Shown here in pieces: positions 56,400 through 64,000 of a stretch of DNA of 64,000 bases. Within the stretch, counting starts at the first letter, position 1. Each line of letters opens with the position of its first letter. Source of the DNA: Dugong dugon (lineage: Eukaryota; Chordata; Mammalia; Sirenia; Dugongidae); contig CM057462.1 in NCBI GenBank assembly GCA_030035585.1, forward strand, positions 97,857,234-97,921,233, written 5' to 3'. The notes beneath the pieces are model-generated. The model saw only the letters and a list, made by a program, of their open reading frames with translations, was not told where the DNA came from and did no database searches. The position numbers and the translations under genes were made by a program.

Positions 56400-57505
56400 G
56401 CTTGGAATGCTGTTTTCACATCATTCAGACCCCTACCCCTCTCCATTCCACCCACCCTACCTTCTCGCATCTAATGCTTACTCATCCTCACATGATATTA
56501 ACAGCTTAAAGGTCGCGTCATCAAAACAAGACTTGGGTAGGCAACACACACTTAACATGTCCAAAAGCAAAGTCTTAATTCCTGTCCTCTTCCCCCAAGG
56601 CTATCTTTCTATAATCTTTATGTCAGTCTTTCTTATTACATCTTTGTCTAGATACCAAAATGATAAAGTAATAATTGAAGGCTTTCTATTAAAGCATTCT
56701 TCCAGTTGCAGAGACCAAAAACCTGGGAGCTGTCCTTGCCGTCTCTCTTTCACTTCCCATTACAAACTCATCATTGAATCCTATCAGTTCTGCCTTCAAA
56801 ATATATCTAAAATCCAGTCACTTCTCACAGCTCCACTGCTACCATCATCTCTTTCTGACATTATTGTGTTAGCCTTCTAGACTGATCACTTTGCTTCCAT
56901 CCTTGCCAGCCGCCACCTCACCCTAAGTCTAGACAGACTGATCCTTTAAAAATCTAAGTCAGATCGTTTCATTTCCAGTGGCTCCTCATCCCACTCAGAA
57001 TAGAAGCCAAGTGCTTACAGTGTTCTACCTATGTGAGTTGGCTTCCCTCTACCTTTCTGACCCCATCTCCATCCATTCCTACCCTTGTGGCTCCACTCTA
57101 GCCTCTTCCTATTCCTCAAACACGTCAAACGTATTTCTGACTCAGGGTCTTTTGCACTTGCTGTTTCCTCAGCTGGAATGTTCTTTCTACAGATATCCAC
57201 CTGGCTCAACCCCTTTCCTTTCTTCATGTGTCTGCTCCAATGTCACCCTATCTGAGCACTTTATATAAAACAGAAACCTCTCACTCATCTCCTCTTCTGA
57301 GCTATGTATAGATATGTGTATATGTATGTATTTTCTCATAGCGTTTATCTCCACCCAGCATACTATGTGTTTATTTATTGTTTCTTTCCTTCCACTATAA
57401 ATCAAGCTCTCTGAGGGCAGGAACCTTTTTTGTTGTTCATTTCTGTATCCTTCGTACCCAGAACAGTGCCTGGAAACTATATATTTCAAATAAATAAATG
57501 AATAA
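56400..57505 (+). mobile_element. long L2 LINE copy
   Basis: About 1.1 kb in L2 order: 'acttaacatgtccaaaagc', 'aaaacctgggagctgtccttgcc', 'ttcaaaatatatctaaaatccag', 'cagtggctcctcatcccactcag', 'tgcacttgctgtttcctcagctggaatg', 'ctctgagggcaggaacc', 'cagtgcctggaaactat', 'aaataaataaatgaat'. The 179-codon plus frame at 56341-56880 lies mostly within it and starts in the upstream MIR, so I do not call it a gene. Confidence 0.8.
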
Positions 57506-57540
57506 AAGCTTTCCTGACCCTCCAGACTAAGTTAAAAACA

Positions 57541-57680
57541 AAAACTAAACTTGACGCCATCAAGTCGATTCCAACTCATAGCGACCCTGTAGGACAGAGT
57601 AGAACTTCCCAATAGGGTTTCCAAGGCTGATGCATTCGAACTGCCAACCTCTTGGTTAGCAGCTGAGCTCTTTGCCAGAT
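57541..57680 (-). mobile_element. AfroSINE
   Basis: Reverse complement: 'cttgacgccatcaagtcgattccaactcatagcgaccctg', then 'cattcgaactgccaacctcttggttagcagctgagctc'. The last part of the tRNA-like head is missing. Confidence 0.92.
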
Positions 57681-57749
57681 GAACTTAGGTATTTCCATTT
57701 TGTGTTCCCATAGTAACCGTCTTCATTTCATTCTTCAAAACACTAATAA

Positions 57750-57900
57750 TACTTTTTATTATTGGGTTAATATCTGTTTTCTCCACACAACTAATAAATT
57801 CTATGAAGTCAGAGATCAAATTTGTCTTGTTCACTACTAACTGATTAGCTCTTAACGGAACAAGTTAAGCACATAGCAAGTGCTTCATAAATACTGATTC
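57750..57900 (+). mobile_element. L2 3' end fragment
   Basis: 'tctatgaagtcagagatcaaatttgtcttg', 'agcacatagcaagtgcttcataaatac' fits an L2 or MIR tail. Confidence 0.55.
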
Positions 57901-58144
57901 GAAGACTTTTGCTTGGACAGGTAAGTGATGATGACACCACTAGCTAGGACCAGAAATAGAAGGAAGTACACATTTGACAAAGGGAGACAAAGCACTGAAG
58001 CAAACAAATAACTACAGATTTTAGAGCCTGAGAAATATGTACTGGCACCACTGGCAATGCAGATTTTTATTGAAGTGTAATACCGCTGATACTTAAAACT
58101 TTGGGAAAATATGAGAGCAGACGGAGGACATATATAGCTTGTGT

Positions 58145-58565
58145 AGATTATAATAGTAATATTAACTAACCCCTATTAAACATTTAGGAGTCCCTGGGTG
58201 ATACAAATGGTTAATGTGCTTGGCTGCTAACCAAAATGTTAGCAGTTTGAGTTCACCCAGGTGCCTGGTGATCTACTGAAAAAATCGACCACTGAAAACC
58301 CTGTGGAGCACAGTTCTACTCAGACACACATGGGGTTGCCATGAATCAGAGTCGACTTGATGGAAACTGGTTTATTAAACACTTAACATATTCATTGCTT
58401 TACAGGTATCAAACTATTTAATCCTTAAAAAAACTCCATTCCATAGTCACCTTTTACAGATGAAGAAAGTGAGACAAAGAAATTTTGAGGAACTTGTCCA
58501 CGTCCATACAGTTATTAAGCAGCAGAGTCAAGCTGCAGACTCAGGCAGTCTGGCTCATTTAAAGA
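58145..58565 (-). repeat. MIR SINE split by an AfroSINE
   Basis: Right half 'tatttaatccttaaaaaaactcc', 'ttttacagatgaagaaagtgagac', 'gaacttgtccacgtccatacag', 'cagactcaggcagtctggctc' is clear reverse-strand MIR. The left end 'taatattaactaacccctattaaacattta' is its tail. Confidence 0.8.
58187..58373 (+). mobile_element. AfroSINE inserted in a MIR, 12-bp duplication
   Basis: Head 'ggagtccctgggtgatacaaatggttaatgtgc', tail 'ggggttgccatgaatcagagtcgacttgatgg'. ATTAAACATTTA (58175-58186) and ATTAAACACTTA (58374-58385) flank it, 11 of 12 matching. Confidence 0.93.
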
Positions 58566-58582
58566 AAGTTTCACTGTTTATC

Positions 58583-58583
<1 letters not shown>

Positions 58584-58616
<33 letters not shown>

Positions 58617-58634
58617 TGTGTGAGAGAGAGAGAG
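58584..58634. repeat. TG microsatellite with GA tail
   Basis: (TG)n at 58584-58615 followed by 'ctgtgtgagagagagagag'. Its left flank is shared with the repeat at 59914. Confidence 0.95.
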
Positions 58635-59488
58635 CGTGCCAAGATGACAAAGAAGGAACAGGGAAGAAGATGGTTCCTCCTATTTCTTTTATCATATTTT
58701 AGTAAGCATTGATGAAAGAAGTCATTTTTTAATGAAATAGCAAGTAATCTCAGGGTTTAAACCTTGTCCTAAGACTGTTGTGCCCTTATTGTTACTGTGT
58801 CTATGAACTGACAATGGCTTTGCCTAAGCTGTTTCGGGTATCAAAATGGCCTACAGATAGGGTGATAGCGAAAGGCTTTCTGTTAAAAACACCTTGAATT
58901 GTTCTTGGCAGCTTACCCTCCAAGAGGAAGGTGTTTCAATAAAATCAACTGAAATGTGCTTTACATTATTATGCCAGCTGCCTGTCATGGTCCAAAATAG
59001 CTGAGACTCTCCAGAAACTGTAAAACAGTCTTAAAGATCTGAATACGCTTTTGAATTCTTACCTGTTTGTTTGTTCAAGAAAGTAGTTTAATTTATTCAA
59101 TATTTTTTTTACCTGTGCTATATTCTATTTTGAACTGAGTTGGCACTAACATAGGCTAAAGGGACTGCCTCCCACCACATCCTGGATCTGTTCAAGAGCA
59201 TCACCATTATTCTATTTAAGTCACAATTCACATATGCTTTTATTTTATCTGCCTCAATATTTTCAGGTTATATTTGGATACATTTTGAGACAATTTTTGA
59301 TACCATATTAAATATGTTTCCTATTCTCAGATGAACAGTAAATACACTGAATGGAACACTTTCCTGTATGCATAGTTGAAAATACATATTTTTGATGGTA
59401 AATCTGCTTATGAAATTTCTAAAGAAACATGATTTTGCTGAACTGGAGCTTCAGATAGATATCTGTGCTTCTCAATGACGGCTTTGTT
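58635..59488. other. unassigned sequence
   Basis: No gene or confident repeat recognised. Confidence 0.45.
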
Positions 59489-59594
59489 TTTGTTGTTGTT
59501 AGTTGCCGTTGAGTTGATTCGGACTCATGGTGACCCTGTGTGTGTAGAGTAGAACTGCCCCATAGGATTTTCAAGGCTGTGACCTTTCGTCAGG
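59489..59594 (-). mobile_element. AfroSINE 3' half
   Basis: 'tgttgttgttagttgccgttgagttgattcggactcatggtgaccctg' and 'agtagaactgccccataggattttcaaggctg', then it stops; the tRNA-like head is missing, as in a 5'-truncated insertion. Confidence 0.9.
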
Positions 59595-59913
59595 TTAAAA
59601 AAATAAATAAATCCCCAAAGACTACGGGCATTTAAAAATAAGATTGCCAGAAACCGATTTCTGAAGTTGTACTTGATGAAACCGACCGGCATGATCATCA
59701 GCTTTGAACTTCATCAGATTTTAGATGGAGCCCTGCACCAAGGAGTTCTAATCAGCTGACTCCCCAGTGTAGGCATGAATTTTAAAGCATTCTCATAAAA
59801 CTCTAGTAAAACTGGGTTTGATCTTTCTCTTGGTTTTTAGTTAGCACTCTCTTACCCAGACACTTAATTTTATCTGCATCACTGGCTGATTATTTAAAGG
59901 TTTCACTGTTTAC

Positions 59914-59962
59914 CTTTGTGTGTGTGTGTCAGTGAGTGTGTGAGAGAGACAGAGAGAGAACC
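59914..59962. repeat. TG microsatellite with GA tail
   Basis: 'ctttgtgtgtgtgtgtcagtgagtgtgtgagagagacagagagag'. It is shorter than the related tract at 58584. Confidence 0.85.
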
Positions 59963-60699
59963 AGTTTATTTAACAATAAACTGTTATAATTGAAAGTAAA
60001 TGTCCACCTCTACAGTTCCTTTATCCTGCCTCATTTTGCAGTTCTCTTTGCTAATATTTGGGAGGGCAGAAGGACGACTACTCCAATAGCTCCCCTCCGG
60101 AAACATGATGATATGAATGTCCCTGCAGTGGATATGGCAAATACTGCAAGATTCCCGCTGTGTTTGTACTGAGCTCAGCTTGCTCTTTCCTGGGGCCTTG
60201 GAGAGAAGCCCATCTATTCGCCTGAGCATCCTGGATATCATCGACATTTTCTTCCACTGTGCCTCAGGCTGTTGTGAGGGCTTTTAACAGGAGGGTTAAT
60301 TGCCTGAATGTCAGAAAGCTTGAATTTCACATGCACGTGCTTTAGCAGTAAATAAATTCATGTGTTTTTATACTTTCAGGTGGGTCGAGAGTAGTAGGTT
60401 ACTTATTAATAGGTTGTGTATGTGTCTGGGTGGGGCTTTGGGGGAAATTTCTGGGCCTTGCTGCTATCCCAACTTTGAGTATTGTCAATTACATCCTGCT
60501 TGGGTATTATGGTGATAGAGGTTGGAATGGAGGCTCACTGAGCAACCTGGATAATCATATATTTTTTCTACCTTACATTCTGTGTACTTCAAAGTCTAAC
60601 TTTAAATCCATCAGGTGTAGGTGTCAGAAGTGGAATTACTGAATCCATCCAGAGCTTTACTATTCTGGTCCCCAAGCCCCTTCTGGGGATTAGAAATGA
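59963..60699. other. unassigned, repeat-poor sequence
   Basis: No recognised repeat. A minus frame of 87 codons at 60247-59984 includes closely spaced Cys residues (CSICHIHC), but it has no known family and no clear splice or start context. The text is rather CpG-richer than its surroundings near 60070-60240. Confidence 0.4.
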
Positions 60700-60865
60700 A
60701 GCGTAGCTGCCAGGTTTCTCTTGGTGATTGCTTCAGTGTCCTTAAGTTAAAAAACAGATAATAATACTACCTTCTTGGAGAGCTATTGTGGGGCTACAAG
60801 AACTAATGCATGTAAAAGACTTAGATCATTGCCCAGTAGACAATATGTCTTAGTCAAAGTGTTCA
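60700..60865 (+). repeat. MIR SINE fragment
   Basis: 'gtgtccttaagttaaaaaacagataataatactacc' and 'ctaatgcatgtaaaagacttagatcattgcccag' fit the MIR 3' half. Confidence 0.6.
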
Positions 60866-61071
60866 CTCTCATCCTCCTCTTCCTCATCAGTCATGACTCC
60901 ATCTTGCTGCTGTATGCAGCCATATTGGTCTTTTGGCCCACTTTCTACAGGAAAAGTGTGGCTGACCTACCACCCCCAACCCATGATTAGCGGAGAAGGG
61001 CTGACTTCTTTTCTCTTACCATGCACCTTCAATGCTGAGCCTGATATGCCCTGGGCTGTGGGGGAGGGGAA

Positions 61072-61267
61072 AGAGCCCTGGTGGCACAACAGTTAAGAGC
61101 TTCACTGCTTACCAAAAGGTCTGTTGTTCGAACCTACCAGCTGCTCCTCGGGAGAAAGATGTGTCCATCTGCTTCTGTAAAGATTACAGCCTTGGAAGCT
61201 GTATGAGGCAGTTCCACTCTGTTTAATAGGGTTGCTATGAGTCAAAATTGACCCAAAGGCAACAGGA
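61072..61267 (+). mobile_element. AfroSINE, longer form
   Basis: Head 'gagccctggtggcacaacagttaagagc', B-box-like 'tgttcgaacc', 'gctcctcgggagaaagatgtg', 'aaagattacagccttgg', tail 'gggttgctatgagtcaaaattgac'. Similar G/A-rich text (GGGGGAGGGGAA and CGGGGAAGGGAA) flanks it. Confidence 0.93.
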
Positions 61268-61419
61268 TCGGGGAAGGGAAGGACAGTGGTAAAGAAAACA
61301 TCCTGGTGTGGTCGAAAGAATTAAGTTATAGAAATGTGATGCCCAGTTTCTGCTCTGGACCTTCGGTGTGACCTTGAAAAAGGAAATGGAGGGAGGAAAG
61401 TATTAATTATGAATATCCA

Positions 61420-61590
61420 CTACAGGTTAGGTACTGTACTACTGTTTTATTTATGTTCTCACATCTCATATGTTCCTTATAGGTACCTAAGCTATGAGGT
61501 AACAGAGCCTAGCAAGATGAAATGATGGGCCCATCTCTTGGCTGAGCTGAGAATCAGACCCACTCAGCCTCTCAAGCTCATCTTTTGGTT
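61420..61590 (-). repeat. MIR SINE
   Basis: 'ctacaggttaggtactgtactactg', 'ggtacctaagctatgaggtaacagagcc', 'gctgagaatcagaccc' follow reverse-strand MIR order. Confidence 0.6.
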
Positions 61591-61944
61591 CTTTTCTTTT
61601 ATGAAGAAAAGGAAGGTGTTGGAGTAGGACATTTCAAGTTGATCACTAGCTGTGCTGGAGGAATTTTTCAATATCCACTGATTTTTTTCAGTTCTTTTTG
61701 GTGGGATTCCTTTCCCATTCCACACAAGTGCTATTTCAGAACTTTACTTCTCTCTCCATGATCCCCATTCAGGGATGTCCTCTACTACCTGAGCAGACAA
61801 TGCTGCCTCCATTTTCACTGAGAACATTTGGGCCCTCAAGCCTGTGTTACCTCAACCTCCCCACCCCACCCTTATAAATTTATCTGTGATTATACCCCAT
61901 CACGGCTTTTTTCTAATTTCAGAAGCATAATAATATGAAATAAT
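61591..61944. other. unassigned sequence
   Basis: No confident feature; the part from 61740 has pyrimidine-rich L2-like flavour. Confidence 0.4.
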
Positions 61945-62155
61945 AGATAAAGATTTATTGACCCTTATTATGTGCCAGGAACTTTCCAGATTAATCCTCC
62001 CAACTCTATGAGGTAGGTACTATTACTATCCACATTTTACACATAAGGAAACAGAGAGGTAATTTGTTAAACAGCCATCAAGCAGAGGAGGCAGGACTCA
62101 AACCCAGAACTGTCTGATTTCAAGCTCGTGCCCTTCACCATGCTACTACATGGCC
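61945..62155 (-). repeat. MIR SINE
   Basis: Well-preserved reverse-strand MIR: 'ttattatgtgccaggaactttcc', 'ctatgaggtaggtactattactatcc', 'aaggaaacagagaggtaa', 'ggcaggactcaaacccag', 'gcccttcaccatgctac'. Confidence 0.88.
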
Positions 62156-62159
62156 ACAT

Positions 62160-63030
62160 GTTCCCCCTTCTCTGATCGAGGCTGAGCTCCTGATCCTCCC
62201 TTCTAGCTTTTAGCATCTCCAGACCTTGTGCCATCTTTTTCCTTCTTGCATTTTCAAATTTTCTCTCAATTGTTTCCCTCCTTTCTTAGACATACCACAC
62301 ACTGTAATCTCTCTCCTCTTAAACCTTATCACAGCCTTTGGTCCATAAAAAGCTACTGTCGTATCCTTTTCTTTTTGGTTAAGCTCTATGAAAAACAGTT
62401 ATCATTGACTTATCTCCATTTTCTCACTTCTAATTCACTCTTCAATCTACTTTCATTAGGTTTGGGCCCTAGCTGATGGCTTGCACCCAGGTCTCTAGCA
62501 TCCTCTACTTGCCAGAAACAATACCTTCTGTTTGTCACATTTAGTGATCTCATGTTAAGGTTTGACAATGTTGAGCCCTTCTGCGGGGAGAACTCTTCTG
62601 ATTTACTAAAATGACTGCACTCTCTCCTGATTTCCCCCCTCCTTTCTCTGTTTCTTCTCAGTCCTCTTTGCTCATCCTGCTTAAGTAGTAGGGTTTTCCA
62701 AGATTCAGGACTTGGTCCTCTCATCTGTGTCTACAATCTCATCCCCAGAAATCTTATTTATGTTCATACCTGAGATTGCTGATGACCCCAGCATCTATCT
62801 ATGTTGTCCAAACTACATAGATAGTTTGGCTTCCTCCTTGCCTTCATTCAGGCCTTTGTTCAAGTGTCAGATCCTCAGAGAGCCCTGCCCTGACTACTCA
62901 GACTAAAATAACACCTCGCCCACTGCCTGACCTCCCAATCTCCTTCCCTGCTTTGGTTTTCTTATAGCACATACCCATCACCTGACATTATATTCTATAT
63001 GTCTTTGTTTAGTATATCCTCGGCTAAATT
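62160..63030 (+). mobile_element. L2 LINE fragment
   Basis: Pyrimidine-rich L2-type text: 'caggacttggtcctctcatctg', 'gagattgctgatgaccccagc', 'caggcctttgttcaagtgtcagatcctcagagagccctgccctgac', 'cttatagcacatacccatcacc'. The minus frame at 62724-62410 is its antisense. Confidence 0.65.
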
Positions 63031-63044
63031 AATGTCTCAGGAGG

Positions 63045-63205
63045 AGAAGTACAATGTAGTGGTTAAGAACACAGTTTCCAGAGCCAGATTGCCTGAGTTT
63101 GAATCCCAACTTTCCCTCTTACTACTGTTAATGAACTTGGTCAAACTTGGTTAAACTTCTCTGTGCTTCAGTTTCTACATTTATAAAATGGGGATAAAAT
63201 TAGGA
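63045..63205 (+). repeat. MIR SINE
   Basis: 'gtagtggttaagaacacagtttccagagccagattgcctgagtttgaatccc', 'ctgtgcttcagtttctacatttataaaatggggataa': a good MIR match including its tRNA-like head. Confidence 0.9.
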
Positions 63206-63213
63206 GTGTCATT

Positions 63214-63570
63214 CAACATTATTTAATGAAGACCACCATCATGCCAGGCTCTGTTCTATGCACTGGGGATATAGCACCAGACAGAAACAAACAGACAGAA
63301 CCCCCTGCCCTAAGGGAGCTTCTAGTGAAGAGACAATTGCAAAATAAATAAACTATATAGTTTGTCAACTAGCAATAAGGCCATGTAGAGAAATAAAGCA
63401 GGAAAGGGAACTGGGTGTAAAGGTGGTGTTCAGTTTAAACTAGGATGATGGAAGAGGCTGCCTCATGAAGGAGAACTTTAGGCAAAGGCCTGAAGCAGGT
63501 TAGGGCCTGAGCCATGCGGTAACTTGGGAAAAGCACTCTCTAGGCAGACGGGCAGCAAGTGCAGAGCTCC
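63214..63570 (-). mobile_element. L2 LINE 3' region
   Basis: 'catgccaggctctgttctatgcactggggatatagc', 'ccctgccctaagggagcttctagtg', 'gaaataaagcaggaaaggg', 'aggcctgaagcaggttaggg' follow the antisense L2. Confidence 0.7.
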
Positions 63571-63739
63571 CTTCTTCAGCTCATCTGTTGATCTCCTACC
63601 TGCTCCGCACACTCCCCCCACCACCACATTTAGATTTTCCTTTGGGCATTCTGAGCTACTGCTTCACACCTTTGTATCTTTACTTATTATGCTCCTTCAG
63701 TTTGTAATCTCCACCTCCCTTTAGTTTTCTGGGAAATAT

Positions 63740-63870
63740 CCATGCATCTGTACAAGAGGATGATAATAATAGTACCTACCTCAAGCATTGTTGTGGAGTT
63801 TAAATTGATTTATACATGTAAAGCACAGAATATAGCAACTGACACATAGTATGTGTATAGAAGTATCAGC
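63740..63870 (+). repeat. MIR SINE 3' half
   Basis: 'gatgataataatagtacctacctcaagcattgttgtgg', 'catgtaaagcacagaatatagcaactgacacatagtatg' match the MIR second half. Confidence 0.85.
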
Positions 63871-64000
63871 TCTTGTTATTACTAAATTGCAAATATGAAT
63901 CATGTTATTCCCACTAATTTGGTTCCTCAGCCTATCACAATTGCCTAACTTCTACTCATCCTGTAAGTCTCAGTTTACTTCAGCCCTCAGTCTGGGATGG

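Noticed and set aside
56341..56880. 179-codon plus-strand open frame as a gene
   Set aside because: It starts in a MIR and runs through L2-type sequence, shows no domain, and has the pyrimidine-rich composition of L2; a chance frame is the simpler reading.

Overview
The window looks like mammalian nuclear DNA from an afrotherian, most likely an elephant or close relative. The tRNA-derived SINEs with an RTE-like 3' tail match the AfroSINE family. The long minus-strand L1, and the RTE (BovB-type) LINE copies sharing that tail, also match elephant-lineage repeats from memory. I found no host protein-coding exon, rRNA or tRNA gene. Every longer open frame that I could explain belongs to a transposable element, so this is intergenic or deep intronic sequence.

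Layout. 1-4.2 kb: unassigned sequence and a Tigger1 DNA transposon with a broken transposase. 4.2-12.4 kb: a nearly full-length L1 on the minus strand (5'UTR, ORF1, ORF2, 3'UTR, all disabled), interrupted near its 3' end by smaller L1 3' ends. 13.3-21.6 kb: MIR, MER20, then an old plus-strand L1 split by an AfroSINE, by an ERVL-like provirus (5' LTR, Leu-type primer site, gag-like, protease and start of RT) and by a solo LTR. 21.8-32.6 kb: L1M, L2 and MIR relics, a second solo LTR, a 608-bp RTE insertion and an old L1 holding two AfroSINEs. 33-37 kb: microsatellites, an MLT1 LTR and an old L1 interrupted by a 105-bp L1 insertion and a 1.4-kb RTE insertion.

38-43.8 kb: degenerate L2, an AfroSINE, a 479-bp hAT-like element with inverted ends and an 8-bp duplication, an LTR-like block, a third solo LTR, and an internally deleted RTE derivative inside a MIR. 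44-53.6 kb: mostly unassigned sequence with CA repeats and six same-strand AfroSINEs packed between 49.2 and 52.4 kb. 53.8-64 kb: long L2 stretches with a plus-strand L1 3' end inserted, a 313-bp inverted-repeat element flanked by TA, several MIRs and AfroSINEs, and two related TG microsatellites.

The main value of the window is a layered insertion record. Many young insertions keep recognisable target-site duplications and interrupt old ones, so relative ages can be read directly. No operon-like or cooperative gene system is present. Family names come from memory of consensus patterns, not from a database search; boundaries are exact only where duplications or terminal repeats are quoted.
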